Assembly: GCA_012934845.2 (NCBI GenBank)
Contig: WNNJ02001417.1
Coordinates: 1 to 64,000 of the forward strand
DNA length: 64,000 bases
Direction of reading: 5' to 3'
Origin: Pomphorhynchus laevis
Lineage: Eukaryota > Acanthocephala > Palaeacanthocephala > Echinorhynchida > Pomphorhynchidae
Shown: positions 25,301 through 32,454 of the stretch, piece by piece
How the letters are laid out: the number at the start of each line of letters is the position of its first letter
How positions within the stretch are numbered: position 1 is the stretch's first letter
Position numbers and translations under genes: made by a program
Notes under the pieces: model-generated
The model's database searches: none
Seen by the model: only the letters and a program-made list of their open reading frames with translations
Told to the model about the DNA's origin: nothing

Positions 25301-25527
25301 ACTAAAATAATTTAGGATTCATTCACTGTTTAAACAGATATTTTAAATTATATTGTGTTGCGATCGTTGATATTTTTTATTCATCATTTCGATGAGATAC
25401 ATTTGAATCTTAGCTATTTCATTAACGTATTTTTATTTTGAAACTATTTTTTACATTTCAGATTGAGTCGAAACTTAATCCTGACAGGAGGCCCGTGAAT
25501 TATCAGCCTTACAAGTTATCCAGTTAA
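1492..25527 (+). CDS. PKD2: Polycystin-2 homologue, C-terminal 395 residues in seven exons (5' end outside window)
   Basis: Polycystin-2 is a TRP-family cation channel of cilia and ER membranes, usually paired with polycystin-1. Exons are 1492-1734, 1781-1962, 5935-6171, 6475-6595, 19471-19706, 22292-22394 and 25462-25527; phases join without a break and end in TAA. Visible domains: S3 (INIIEILVLLAGILLIY), S4 (LMLVWTRVFKF), S5 (ILSFSLVLFFSLSAFTVLG), pore FTLFRILIGD with the filter Gly-Asp, S6 ending LAIINDAY, a canonical EF-hand loop DVNKDAKIDKSE (residues 278-289 of this fragment), and a Glu-rich coiled coil SYEEYLILEEELKEL. The spacing between S5 and the pore equals that of human PKD2 as I remember it, so no exon is missing there. 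The N-terminal S1-S2 and extracellular domain must lie upstream of the window. Introns are 46, 3972, 303, 12875, 2585 and 3067 bp. The family is certain; ortholog versus polycystin-2-like paralog is not settled. Confidence 0.9.
1781..1962 (+). CDS. PKD2: PKD2 exon b: S4-S5
   Basis: It follows a 46-bp intron ending TTTTACAG. It reads VFKFAHFSNVTSFIAIM, then S5, then GIQWFGHRLHSYVNYRYA. It ends AT|GTAAG with two bases of the next codon. Thirteen residues separate the WFG after S5 from the pore helix. Confidence 0.9.
2571..2653 (-). repeat. Dispersed pseudoknot repeat, copy a
   Basis: This diverged copy of the dispersed PLE-associated repeat lies in PKD2 intron 2. Its helix P1 pairs the bases at 2607-2613 with those at 2637-2642. 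Two P1 base pairs differ from the other copies, yet both sides changed so pairing is kept. P2 is kept with one G-U pair. Confidence 0.6.
3650..3795 (-). repeat. Dispersed pseudoknot repeat, copy b
   Basis: The copy lies directly downstream, in the sense of the element, of the PLE reverse-transcriptase fragment at 3827-4449. The same order recurs at 20-21 kb on the other strand, which links the repeat to the PLE 3' end. P1 is weak in this copy and P2 is 7 of 8 bp. Confidence 0.65.
3827..4449 (-). pseudogene. Penelope-like element reverse transcriptase fragment
   Basis: On the minus strand it reads KHYFSINSTKEFLEQTKGIN, TYDFSTL, then VKGVPMGGNSSPIIADLFLS and FRYIDD. These are RT motifs of Penelope-like elements: DFSTLYT, the GxPMGGN box and the Y[I]DD catalytic box. 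The piece lies in PKD2 intron 2 and lacks an endonuclease. An extra base after DFSTL and stops between the two blocks break the frame. It is nearly identical to the + copy at 20.07-20.9 kb, so both derive from one recently active family. Confidence 0.85.
4450..5934. other. AT-rich intron, no gene seen
   Basis: Remainder of PKD2 intron 2. It contains AATTAA-rich simple sequence around 5290-5540 and a moderately GC-richer stretch near 5610-5760. A block around 5233-5280 is repeated around 5810-5860. No coding signal. Confidence 0.5.
5935..6171 (+). CDS. PKD2: PKD2 exon c: pore, S6 (GC donor)
   Basis: Acceptor TTCAG at 5930-5934. It encodes FTLFRILIGDVEP, S6 and LAIINDAYQSIQ, then a cytosolic stretch ending ETEKLR. 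The best donor is AG|GCAAGT at 6171/6172, a consensus GC donor; it gives exactly the phase the next exon needs, and reading on reaches a stop at once. Confidence 0.88.
6475..6595 (+). CDS. PKD2: PKD2 exon d: cytosolic linker before the EF-hand
   Basis: Acceptor CTGTAG at 6469-6474 and donor CAT|GTAAGT. It reads HLRDQVMVKEEISKLQQM and ends LRLNELLH, helical and charged, joining in phase 0 to the EF-hand exon. Confidence 0.85.
6596..7769. other. Start of PKD2 intron 4, AT-rich
   Basis: No exon or recognisable element until about 7560. There, AT-rich flanking sequence shared with 31.0-31.5 kb and 32.66-32.78 kb begins; it is the outer part of the dispersed repeat. Confidence 0.5.
7770..7925 (-). 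repeat. Dispersed pseudoknot repeat, copy c
   Basis: This copy is nearly identical to copy f at 31.2 kb. On the minus strand, GGCCCC (7895-7890) can pair with GGGGCC (7864-7859), while CTGCTATG pairs with CATAGCAG. The two helices interleave as a pseudoknot. A longer AT-rich flank (7560-7770) is shared with the 31-33 kb copies. Confidence 0.75.
8100..8664. repeat. AT-rich minisatellite, about 70-bp units
   Basis: Degenerate tandem units contain GGTAATTATTTGATTTGAAT followed by ACAAA and a TTGTTTATAAAAATTA-like segment, near 8235, 8310, 8375 and later. The same unit resumes at 14784 beyond the LINE, so the LINE inserted into this array. Confidence 0.7.
8655..8665. repeat. Target-site duplication, left copy
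   Basis: AGGTAATTATT here and at 14784-14794 flank the RTE-like LINE exactly. The flanks on both sides are minisatellite sequence that contains this word, so the match could partly reflect the array. Confidence 0.6.
8739..9247 (-). pseudogene. RTE-like LINE: C-terminal region
   Basis: It reads KNRLRYLGHVLRMQRDRLP and ESWRRPRGGVRKNLKR, then FATSL and a stop near 8739. The RYLGHVLRM block is typical of the C-terminus of RTE-type and related LINE polyproteins. One frame change separates it from the RT. Confidence 0.75.
9249..10687 (-). pseudogene. RTE-like LINE: linker and reverse transcriptase
   Basis: The linker (10687-10268) reads EYWTKLSNQAQKAANNGNAR. RT blocks follow: GKSAGHDQIHPEFLKYGG, WQTSVIIPILKKG, a damaged GVRQG box, then LSDLTYADDVVVLSES with the YADD catalytic motif and FTYLGSVF. 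At least three frameshifts lie between the linker and YADD. Confidence 0.82.
10706..11470 (-). pseudogene. RTE-like LINE: second half of endonuclease
   Basis: 254 codons are open. Motifs are YWSVICAYGPINA, DFLVVAGDFNAQL (catalytic GDFNA), TWTYPNGEDRNQIDFILV and DHSLVIMDI (catalytic SDH-like DH). The 5' junction at 11470 is the point where the + strand LINE was inserted. Confidence 0.85.
11470..13981 (+). pseudogene. L-B LINE ORF2 (endonuclease end plus reverse transcriptase)
   Basis: It starts at IYLFYRPGS, then CVVLGDINVRLDRP and DHFLVTCSL of the endonuclease. RT boxes: SSYRPISILPTLSKILE, VVISLDLSSAFDIVDHE, GVPQGSVLGPILF and MQYADDILLYSHS. It ends LWNSLPNHLR...LLLND and TAA at 13981. One in-frame TAA at 12387-12389 and one frameshift near 12775 break it. 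The 372 codons from 12863 are fully open. Confidence 0.88.
11470..14055 (+). mobile_element. L-B family LINE, 5'-truncated, nested in the RTE-like LINE
   Basis: This CR1/L2-type non-LTR element begins inside its endonuclease domain and runs to a 3' tail with a 7-bp hairpin (14022-14038) and CATTAAAAAAAC. It interrupts the minus-strand RTE-like LINE. No clear target duplication is visible. It diverges from the L-B copies at 27-30 and 43-46 kb, so it is a different subfamily. Confidence 0.85.
14061..14483 (-). pseudogene. RTE-like LINE: N-terminal endonuclease segment
   Basis: From ATG at 14483, a basic leader is followed by KIATINVRTLLQ and CCATECRIPDAG, then GQRGVAILIRPSIMPYLI. This is the first half of an exonuclease-endonuclease-phosphatase domain. 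Reading stops where the nested L-B LINE begins; the domain continues at 11470. Confidence 0.8.
14784..14794. repeat. Target-site duplication, right copy
   Basis: AGGTAATTATT, followed by the same minisatellite unit seen at 8.1-8.66 kb. Confidence 0.6.
14935..15137 (-). repeat. Dispersed pseudoknot repeat, copy d plus a short extra piece
   Basis: The repeat lies at 14935-15100. A truncated second piece at 15108-15137 repeats the GGAACTGCTATGCTATCA segment. The P1 core GGCC/GGCC is kept, and P2 is kept with one G-U pair. The PLE endonuclease and RT-region block lies on its element-upstream side. Confidence 0.65.
16200..16312. repeat. 113-nt foldback with hammerhead-like core
   Basis: The outer arms at 16201-16220 and 16292-16311 match 18 of 20 as an inverted repeat. 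An inner arm TAAATCGA pairs with TCGATTTA. Between them lie CTGAAGA, a GGC/GCC mini-hairpin and GAAA. That gives a three-way junction with two conserved hammerhead boxes in the right order. The base expected at the cleavage position is G, which is not canonical. It could equally be a foldback transposon. Confidence 0.55.
16314..16371. repeat. (TA)n microsatellite
   Basis: About 58 bp of uninterrupted TA directly adjoin the foldback inside the duplicated PLE block. Confidence 0.97.
16946..17518 (-). CDS. Penelope-like element GIY-YIG endonuclease (190 aa, open)
   Basis: This ORF reads from ATG at 17518. A Cys-rich segment (CNRKNCIVCD) precedes the GIY-YIG core AGVVYLIQCTCGLQYIGKT, then LKTRFRQHI, a long helix, EDYWIKTLNSMYPLGLNDV and a basic end KRKPRSHGD. 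GVVY and YIG give the two halves of the signature; the Arg of RTxF-R and a downstream Glu are candidate catalytic residues. The enzyme nicks target DNA for PLE integration. Here it lies upstream of the RT-region block, the order described for Naiad-type PLEs and opposite to classical Penelope. No internal break was seen. A tandem neighbour copy could mimic that order. Confidence 0.85.
   Translation of the reverse strand: MSYYMYSKTSKHVNTKDFNFRSFKCNRKNCIVCDVINNNCIVSNTTNKCFSLNINNNCNCNTAGVVYLIQCTCGLQYIGKTYQMLKTRFRQHIYNIQHNSQTIFHKHMRLIGHDIKNCKLFILEHIIEENISILNQKLLEKEDYWIKTLNSMYPLGLNDVVQGIGRSSIIHKKQLHYNNPVKRKPRSHGD
17550..19318. other. AT-rich part of PKD2 intron 4
   Basis: No coding frame or known element is recognised. 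A diverged segment (GGTTTTCAAATTGAAG with flanks) occurs near 18720 and near 19000, suggesting an old internal duplication. Confidence 0.5.
19319..19386. repeat. Five tandem TGACGTCA palindromes, 15-bp period
   Basis: TGACGTCA starts at 19319, 19334, 19349, 19364 and 19379, each followed by TTATTGA or a close variant. TGACGTCA is the perfect cAMP-response element bound by CREB/ATF proteins. The array lies in intron 4, 85 bp before the EF-hand exon. It may be a microsatellite expansion or an enhancer. Confidence 0.95.
19471..19706 (+). CDS. PKD2: PKD2 exon e: EF-hand and start of coiled coil
   Basis: Acceptor TTTTAAAG at 19463-19470. It begins NQGFTMENIHEFYEKY, followed by the EF loop DVNKDAKIDKSE with acidic or polar ligands at positions 1, 3, 5, 9 and 12, then a Glu/Lys-rich helix. 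Donor AAG|GTAT leaves two bases of the last codon. The CRE-like tandem array lies about 85 bp upstream. Confidence 0.88.
19830..20058 (+). pseudogene. Penelope-like RT fragment, tandem partial copy
   Basis: This is a 5' and 3' truncated duplicate of the sequence at 20185-20405: a PRFIC-like start, CTLKPLSVYMNKILKVIKA, then YFSINSTKEFLEQT, cut off at NTY. The two copies lie head to tail in PKD2 intron 5. Confidence 0.8.
20065..20935 (+). pseudogene. Penelope-like element reverse transcriptase
   Basis: The first 147 codons are open: IPILYWNPKLHKNPIKPRFI, CTLKPLSVYMNKILKVIEA, TYDFSTLYTNLDLVDIKEAL. A short segment is then duplicated (20521-20640), followed by DKIELIESLNILINQN and KGVPMGGNSSPIIADLFLS. 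The YIDD box is lost in an altered 3' part. The pseudoknot repeat follows at 20985, as beside the 3.8-4.4 kb copy. It sits in PKD2 intron 5, same strand as the gene. Confidence 0.85.
20985..21135 (+). repeat. Dispersed pseudoknot repeat, copy e
   Basis: P1 is TTCCC (21011-21015) with GGGAA (21033-21037), against GGCCCC/GGGGCC in other copies; two base pairs are swapped on both sides. P2 pairs 21017-21024 with 21058-21065. It lies just downstream of the PLE RT. Confidence 0.7.
21320..21600 (-). other. GC-richer island, possible retroelement remnant
   Basis: A sharp rise in GC (for example GCCGCGCGCATGC) occurs inside an AT-rich intron. On the minus strand a broken frame reads GDVGRLIKTIATAMSQRSTS, then RRLSFELARASSACMRAAPS. 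That resembles the C-terminal LSF-LRA-LC-RG pattern of some retroelement polyproteins, but I cannot assign the family. Confidence 0.35.
21903..21965. repeat. AT inverted and direct repeat around AGGGTATA
   Basis: Two copies of CTCTATATATAGGGTATA (about 21923 and 21949) follow an inverted TACCCTATATATA. Short and AT-rich, no function evident. Confidence 0.6.
22292..22394 (+). CDS. PKD2: PKD2 exon f: coiled coil
   Basis: Acceptor ATCACAG ending at 22291 and donor AAT|GTAAGC. The exon completes a split Ser codon, then reads DKYANDEVISYEEY and a heptad-like EEELKELQNEVIDVYKN. It aligns with the C-terminal trimerising coiled coil of polycystin-2 (human SYEEFQVL). Confidence 0.85.
22640..22985 (+). 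pseudogene. Second-lineage Penelope-like GIY-YIG remnant
   Basis: It reads FTKPRRTNFDKMGVVYSVGC, RDCISMYIGQIGRTLKTRLK, a stop, HKKALTTSAQSALADHDHQT and HDIDF. GVVY, YIGQ, GRTLKTR and the H-rich SALADH block match the C-terminal endonuclease of classical Penelope elements. It differs strongly from the 16.9-17.5 kb endonuclease. It lies in PKD2 intron 6 with at least one stop. Confidence 0.75.
24055..24292. repeat. 76-bp minisatellite
   Basis: ACCGGATACTGCTCTCTCAT recurs at 24115, 24191 and 24267, with a partial unit at 24073. The intermediate ATCTGATAATGTTCTCTCTC is also repeated. Intron 6 of PKD2. Confidence 0.9.
24555..25107. repeat. 139-bp minisatellite, four units
   Basis: Units begin at about 24561, 24698, 24837 and 24976, each carrying GCCAAGTCGTTTCTTGTGAC near its end. 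The copies are very similar, so the array is young. A 60-codon frame across the last unit arises from the repeat and has no other support. Confidence 0.92.
25462..25527 (+). CDS. PKD2: PKD2 last exon
   Basis: Acceptor CATTTCAG ending at 25461. The exon joins in phase 0 and reads IESKLNPDRRPVNYQPYKL then Ser-Ser and TAA. A polyadenylation hexamer follows 66 bp later, which supports this as the terminal exon. The tail is shorter than in vertebrates. Confidence 0.78.
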   Translation: MESKLNPDRRPVNYQPYKLSS

Positions 25528-25592
25528 ATTAATCACAACTTCCTCGAAGCTAATTGTAAATTGTCAAATTTGTCGAATCTTTAGTTTGCATC

Positions 25593-25598
25593 AATAAA
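25593..25598 (+). promoter_or_regulatory. PKD2 polyadenylation signal
   Basis: AATAAA lies 66 bp after the PKD2 stop codon in a short AT-rich 3' UTR. It is the first perfect hexamer after the stop. Confidence 0.6.
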
Positions 25599-25599
25599 A

Positions 25600-26940
25600 A
25601 GAATTAAACATTAAATTATTAGCATTTTAATCAAAAGGCAGAACTGTTATTCAATGATGTGTAGGAACACAATATATATGTTTAACAGAAAATATATTCT
25701 AATTAGTTAAACACAAATACAATTGATAGAACATGATTTCAAATTTAAAATAAAATTAAAAAATAATTTTCAAATATAAAATTATCTATTTTTTTAAATT
25801 TCGCATTTGCTTTTACAAATATGTTAGGTTGATAATAAGTTAGTTTTAAGATTTTAACTTTTGATATCAAATTATCAAAATTTAACAAAATTTAAATTTG
25901 TTATTTAATCGATAACAAACAATAAATTATTTAATAAATAATTTATTAAAATCAATAACAAACAATAAATTATTTAATAAATAATTTATTAAAATAGATT
26001 GCCTTCTGTTGACCGAATTTCACGATGATCGTCGCCTTCTGTGGTCAGCGATTATTTAGATATCATTTGTTTCAAAATATATCATCTATTTTTATATTTG
26101 GTTTTAAATATTTTTGAAAAAATATTTTAAAATTTTTATTAAAATTTTTTTATAAAGTTAAGTCTGCCAAAATAATTAAAATATTTCCCAAATGAATTTT
26201 CGTTGAAACGAATTTATACTACTTTTAATCTGATGGAATTTAGCATTATAAAAACCATGCAGCCTTCTGGACATTCCTGGCTAGAGTGCCTCCAAAGTTG
26301 ACGTGTTTATACTTGTGAACTTCAAAATTTTAATTAATACAATAAAACAATCTCTCTATATTACGCAAGATCTGATCACTGCGATTTAAACCACAAAATT
26401 CAGTTTCAATTTTCAGGTCTTGAAAAATACATGATTAAAATCATGCAAAACCAAGAAATTTTTGTCACATTTGTTCGAAGTTTCAAGCTCAAATGCTCTA
26501 TATCAAGAGATTACAATGCATGAACGATAATTTCATAATAATTGCATAATAATTTCTTTTTAAAAAAAATGTTTCCAGCAAATATGCTTACTCTATGTTC
26601 ACACATTCGGACCAAAGTTTGCATTGAATGTTCTATGCCTCATTTGTATTGATTTCGTTCTCAGAAGCCTCACTGTATTGATTGCACAGACCTAGCATGA
26701 ACATCGATTCCATCATTTGTAAATGTGAACGATTTCCGCATAATTGTAGGTGCTCCAGAAAGCATGTAAAGTTGTTTTCTGTTTTGCAACGGAGTTAACC
26801 GCATTCCCTAATCTCTGGCAGTGATATTAATGAAATATTCTTTTTTAATTGTACATACATGTTCTTCATATTTGCTATCTCTTTCTCTCTTTATGATAGG
26901 CAAATGGGTTGGACTGTGCCATATGGCATACGAAGCAAAC
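25600..26940. other. Intergenic DNA after PKD2
   Basis: AT-rich to about 26250, then somewhat richer in GC. AATAAATTATTTAATAAATAATTTATTAAAAT-like blocks are repeated near 25920 and 25965. No gene or element recognised. Confidence 0.5.
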
Positions 26941-27033
26941 GTATTTATTAATTATTAAAAAAACGATTTATTTTAACGTGGCAAATGCGTGACAGCGCAC
27001 GCTTACATGACCACAACAAAACAAGACTGTGAA

Positions 27034-29931
27034 TCAGGTGTCGAGAAGGTGTGAACGGAGGAGGTGTTTGAATGTGATAAAGGAGGGAGCGAGGCGGACC
27101 TCGAGAGGGAGTTGATTCCAGGCGAGTGAGGCGGCGACGAGGAAGGATCGGAGATCGTAGTTGTTGGAGTAATTAGGAACGTGGAGTAAGAGGGTATGGC
27201 AGGAACGAAGCGATAGCGAGGTGGGGCGAGTATCGTCTAAGAAAGGAAGGTTGATGAACGATGGGGAGCCGACAGCGATAAGACGAAAAGTAACGAGACG
27301 AAGGCGGAGTTTGATGCGGATGTGGATGGTGGGGCAGGAGAGTTGGGCAAAATATGTGGATGTGTGGTCGAAGCGACGGAGTCGAAAGAGCACTCGAACG
27401 GCGGTGTTGATTATTCGTTGTAGGGGTAGGATGATGGATTTTGGAGAATTGGCGAAAAGGCTAAGGCAGTAATTCGATTTTAGGGAAAAGAAGCGATGAA
27501 ACAAGAGACATACAAGAACGGAAGTCGATAAGGTGGCGGATACAGCGGATGTCACGGAGAATTAAGTTAGACGAGCGGACCTTGTCACGGACGAAGGGTT
27601 TAAGGGAAAGGTGATCATCGAAATGGAAGCCTAAGAAAGTGAGATTGTGGACTATAGGGATGATCGATGATGCAAAAGATACAATGGGAGAAGATATGTT
27701 TGGTTTACGGGGAAGGATCCACATTATTTTGGAATTTTCGGAGTTTAGAACGAGATGGAGATTGGAGAGACGTTTGTAGATAGAAGAAAGACAGTTGGAG
27801 GCAGAAATGCCGATATCGTGTATGCGATGTGCGGGTGCATGAGCATAGATTAGAATGTCATCGGCGTATTGCATGACGTTAAAGGAGTAAGGTTTGATAA
27901 ATGGAGAGAGATCGCCAAGCAACAGAGAAAAAAGCAGGGGACCTAGGACTGAACCTTGTGGGACCGCGCAAAAAATAGGGATGGGAGGGGATGATGATGA
28001 ATTGGAACAGACGCGAAAGGAACGGTCGGATAGATATGAGGCGAACCATGCTACGGAGGAGGAAAAAAGGCCGTAATCATAACGAAGGCGAGAAAGGAGG
28101 ACGGAGTGGTCGACAATGTCGAATGCGGAGGAGATGTCGAGGGAGATGAGAACACTATATTGAGCCTTGTCTCGAGAAATGAGTAAGTCATTGTACACTT
28201 TTATGCATGCGATTTCCGTCGAGTGATTAGAGCGGAAAGCGGATTGGAAAGGAGGGTACAGATTGGATGAGGAGAGATAAGCGTTGATTTGTATTAAGAT
28301 GAGGTGTTCTAAGAGCTTTGAAAGAGTAGGGAGTAGTGAAATGGGGCGATAGCTAGAAGGAAGGGAGGGGTCGAGCGATTGTTTCTTAAGGAGGAGACGA
28401 ACGATTGCGGATTTCCAGTGTGAAGGGAAGATACGACTGAGGATGGACGAGTTAAACAGGGTTGTGAGAAATGGAGATATCGATGAGCATATAGATTTTA
28501 ATATGTGGGTAGGCAGGGGATCGGCAGGTGAGGTTTTGTTGGACAAGGACATGAGGACAGATGATACTTCTGTAGGTGATACAGGGAGAAGATGAAAGAG
28601 TTCCGGAAGGATGAGAGTAGACTGGGCAGAGTGGGATAGGATGGAGACCGGGGTGTGAGAGAGCAGCGTGGATACTTTAGTCTGGAGAAATGACGAATAA
28701 TCATTAGCATTGATGTTGCACGGCGTAGAGGAACGAGCCAGGATTGAGTTAAAAGTATGCCAGAGAGTCTTAGAGTTGAATGAAGTGATGATTTTATGCT
28801 GCCAGAAGGAGTTGCATTTGGTACGTAGTAGGTTGAGATGAGACCGGCCAAGAGCAAGATAGGAATCACGGAAAGACGGAGTGATCGAGCGGAAATCGCG
28901 TCTGAGAGAGCGGTGATAGACTCGAAAAGCATGGCGGAGTCGACGCTTTGAGAGTAGACATTGGATGTCAAACCATGGGGCACGGTGCAAGCGACGGTGT
29001 GGTGAGACTTGAAGGGCAAGAGAATATCGAGAGTGGATGTGAGTTCAGAGTCGAAAAGAAAGGCGAGATCGTGAGGAGATGAATATGTTATTGTGGGTAA
29101 TGATATAGACGATTTGAGTAAGGCAGAGCGGAGAAGGGAGAGGTCAAGATTTCTCCAAGGGCGACGTAGGATTGTAGGTGTGTGAGGAGGGGTGTGGTTG
29201 CGAGTGAGATCAAGGGTGATAAGAAAGTGATCGGATAGACCAGGATCAGAGATGGACAGTGAGGTGTAGGCAGCAAAATGATCGGGGACAGCGATGATGT
29301 CGAGTGCCCCGCCAAGTATATGTGTGGGGGCAGTGGAGATTAGTTTGTAATTGTAGTTGGATAGAATATTGATGAAGCGGATGGAATCTGTGGAAGAGGG
29401 GCGGTCTAGGCGGATATTGAAGTCGCCTAGAACGAGTGAAGGGATTGAGGACAAAGAACAATGAGAAAGGAGGTCAGCGAATTCGGTAAAAAATAAGGCT
29501 GTAGGAGCTGATGAACCAGGACGGTATACAATGGCGAGATCTAGAGTGATCGGGTTAGAATAACGACAAGTGAGCAACTCAAAAGAGCAAGGACTGAAAG
29601 GGGGATTGATTTTGCGAAGAGACGCTGGGTGACGCGCGAATGCGACGATGCCGCCATGATTAGAGGATTTAGAAGGGCATGAGCTGAGGGGGCGGGCGGA
29701 TTCGACTAGAGAGCAACCGGCAGAGAGCAGACGGCGAGTGGAAAGGTCGTCTGAATCTGAGTGCCAGGATTCGGTGAGGCAGAAGAGATCGATGGATTGC
29801 TTGGTGAATACGTTGAGGATAAGATCGGATTTATTGAGAATAGATCTAGTGTTGAGGATACCGAGGCGGAAACCGTGTGCTGTGGCGAAAGAGTCTAGTG
29901 GAGAAGACACATAGGAGAGATGGAGCGCCAT
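27034..29931 (-). pseudogene. L-B LINE ORF2 (endonuclease and reverse transcriptase)
   Basis: From ATG at 29931: LGILNTRSILNKSDLI, LTESWHSDSDD, NHGGIVAFARH, SLVLGDFNIRLDRP and GLSDHFLITLDL mark a complete endonuclease. After one frame change near 28985 the RT reads SSYRPISLLPTLSKLLE, VLISLDISSAFDIVDHS, VPQGSVLGPLLFSLLLGDLS and MQYADDILIYAHA. A second frame change near 27470 leads to LAWNQLPLEVR and a stop at 27034. Only two breaks in about 965 codons suggests recent activity. Confidence 0.88.
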
Positions 29932-30325
29932 CGAATTTTTGGACGGGTGTGGACAACTTGAAAATTTCCGTCTATGTTTCGGATGGAGAGTGATGTTTCG
30001 CCGTTTTCCTCGCGACGGCGTTTTTCGATGCGGGCTGAAGAGATTTGAGCGATTTCAGAAGGGGCGCGATCGGGGAAAATTCGAGTGGTTGAAGATGACA
30101 TGAGTTTGAATCGTTGAGAGAGGACAGAAGACGCGTGAGTGCGATGCTTGAAAACAATTTTTAGGAGAGGGGGCTGGGAAGGATTAGATTGAGAAGATTT
30201 CTTTAGACGGATGAATGCGACAGGAGAAATGTCCTTGAAAAAGGATGGTTTATCCGAAGGAACAATAGACGAGAGGATGGATCTGAAGGCGGAAACATCG
30301 TGGTCCAGACGTGCTTGTGGAGATA
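29895..30325 (-). pseudogene. L-B LINE ORF1, C-terminal part
   Basis: It reads SFFKDISPVAFIRLKK, LLKIVFKHRTHASSVLSQRF, then TRIFPDRAPSEIAQISSARI and SLSIRNIDGNFQVVHTRPKI. This is the RNA-binding-like end of LINE ORF1 proteins: a LLKIVF strand, IFPDR, and an RNxxG segment. It overlaps the ORF2 start (29931) by 37 bp in another frame. Confidence 0.75.
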
Positions 30326-30335
30326 AGGATTAATA

Positions 30336-30845
30336 ATGACTTCTTGTTTAGATTTTCGCCCTTTCAATTTGACCCGTGTTCTCTCTCAATTACTAGACCG
30401 AATTATTGCCAAAAGGCTACATGAACATCTAAACTTTGACCGCATACTTACAGATTCTCAACACGGATCCAGACAAGGCCGCATATTTCTATCTAACTTG
30501 TTTATCGCGAGAGAGAGTCGGAGGGAAGCATTAAGCTCATGACTTTGTCTCGACGTCGTATTTCTAGATTTTTCGAAAGCCTTTGATCGTGTCTCACATA
30601 AGAGTCCTGTGTAACTCTCAATACACTACGGCATTCCTCGTGTGATTTGCACCTGGATTGAAAATTTTTTTCATTGCGTACGTTTACGTTAAAAGTTGGT
30701 GAGTCTTTATCTGCAAAAGTATGTCGATAGGTGTCCCTCAGTGTTCTGCACTACATCCCCTAGTATTCATCACGTTCCTTAAAGATTTACTTTTACGTAT
30801 AGAGAACACCCACTTGGCATTCGCTGATCTTAACATTTGAGAATA
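30336..30845 (+). pseudogene. L-C LINE RT fragment
   Basis: It reads SCLDFRPFNLTRVLSQLLDR, SQHGSRQGRIFLSNLFIARE, VFLDFSKAFDRVSHKS with several stops, ending near an HLAFADDL-like segment. The 33.1 kb fragment starts with the same segment, so the two may be halves of one copy or two truncated copies. Confidence 0.75.
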
Positions 30846-30924
30846 ATTTATTAAATGTGGAAAGTGTGTGCCAGCTGCACGTTTACAAGTCCAATAACTA
30901 ACAAAAACACAGCAAAAGTCATAC

Positions 30925-31545
30925 AGATAAATTAGTTAAATTCATAAAAATGACTTTTATTTTAAATTCCAATTTTTTATTTTTACTTGATTTAAATTAT
31001 AGAAAATCTAAAAACAATTATTAATTTTATTATTTAATTATTAAATTTTGATTTAGCATTATGTTTTGTTTATTTTATTATTTTATTAAATACGTAGATT
31101 CAGTTAGCTGATTTGATTTTATAATATTCATCCTCTCAATTTTATGGATGGATAATAAATAATATACTTTGCATTAGAATAAGATACTAGATAGTTATTT
31201 CAGAGGAAATACATCATTAGCATGTATTTGGCCCCGCTGCTATGTTGGGTAGAGGAGTTAGGGGCCGAAACCTGATAGCATAGCAGTTCCTCCTGATGAC
31301 CTCTAATTCTTATTCTGATACAACGTCTGTTATTTATTAGTCAATTCATAAAAATGACGTTTATTTTAAATTTTATTTTTTTATTTTTATTTTTATTTTT
31401 TTAACTTGATTTAAATTATAGAAAATCTAAAAACAATTATTAATTTTATTATTTAATTATTAAATTTTGATTTAGCATTATTATGTTTTGTTTATTTTAT
31501 TATGTTTTTTATTTTATAATTGAAAAAATCGTTGGTGGAAATTTC
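30925..31545 (+). repeat. Dispersed pseudoknot repeat, copy f, with duplicated flank
   Basis: The AT-rich flank occurs at 30925-31135 and again at 31370-31520. Between them lies the structured core: P1 GGCCCC 31230-31235 with GGGGCC 31261-31266, P2 31237-31244 with 31279-31286. The tandem arrangement resembles PLE copies joined head to tail. Confidence 0.75.
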
Positions 31546-31564
31546 CGCCGCAGCGGAAATTTCC
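31537..31564. repeat. Perfect 12-bp hairpin of two GGAAATTTCC palindromes
   Basis: GGAAATTTCCGC, loop CGCA, then GCGGAAATTTCC. Each arm contains the palindrome GGAAATTTCC, which resembles Rel/NF-kB half-site sequences. It stands out against the surrounding poly-A/T. Confidence 0.85.
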
Positions 31565-31599
31565 GCCTTAATTTTTTCGATTTCAATTTTTTTGTTTAT

Positions 31600-32454
31600 T
31601 TTATAATTATATTAAATACATATAATCAGTTAGCTGATTTAATTTATTAACAACGGCCAATTCGAACTCGTACTGTGAACTCGATGTGCGAGACCCGAAC
31701 TTATTCTAACACAAAGTTAGAAAGTTATCGGTCCATAAAAATTTTCCGCTAATGATTCAAAATTTATTTTAAATATTATTTTGTTGATTTATATATTTTA
31801 CTATTTTCTGCTTGATGTTATTTTTATAGTAACCTAGTTTAAAATATGTATCTATTAAATTATTTAAATGATTTTAAAGAAAACCAATATCATTACATAT
31901 TGTTGCAATTCTTAAAATTTCATTATTTAATGTATTATATTTATATTATATGGTATGCATGAATGCTCATGCAAAAATATGTTTCTTGTAAATTTAAATA
32001 TGTCATCTTTACGATATAAATTAATAGTAGTTTTAGTTAATGTTAATTTAATGTTCATTTCTAGATATACACCTTCTTTATCATTAATATTGGTTTTGTT
32101 AAGAATAAGGCTTTCTGGATAAATGTGCTCACTAATTGAATAAAAATTATTATTACATTAAATTATTACATTAAATAATTTCATTATTTAATGTATTATA
32201 TTTAATATATATAATATATATTAATATATATATATATTTAATATATTTAATATATATAATATATATACATATATATGCAATGATATTGGTTTTTTTTTCA
32301 AAATCAATTAAATAATTTAATATATACATATTTTAAACTAGGTTACTATAAATATAACATAAAGCATAAAATAGTAAAATATATAAATCAACACAATAAT
32401 ATAAAGAATAAATTTAAACTCTTTAGTGGCAAATTTTTATGGATGGGTAATAAA
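31600..32454. other. AT-rich spacer with ATATAT tracts
   Basis: Low-complexity AT including TATATA runs near 32205-32275. A segment near 31770-31930 recurs inverted near 32290-32400 (AGGTTACTATAA/TTATAGTAACCT). No gene seen. Confidence 0.55.

Larger units (their letters stand above)
26945..30325 (-). mobile_element. L-B family LINE, nearly full ORF2 with ORF1 end
   Basis: This is a minus-strand CR1/L2-type LINE. The 3' end (26945-27033) has GCATTTGCCACGTTAAAATA preceded by a small hairpin. ORF2 spans 29931-27034 and the ORF1 C-terminus overlaps it. The 5' end is cut near 30325, where an L-C fragment of opposite orientation abuts. Its much higher GC content than its surroundings points to a young insertion. 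It is the best preserved L-B copy in the window. Confidence 0.88.

Noticed and set aside
27221-28076. Plus-strand ORFs over the L-B LINE (Arg/Glu-rich)
   Set aside because: They are antisense shadows of the minus-strand ORF2, which carries clear RT motifs.
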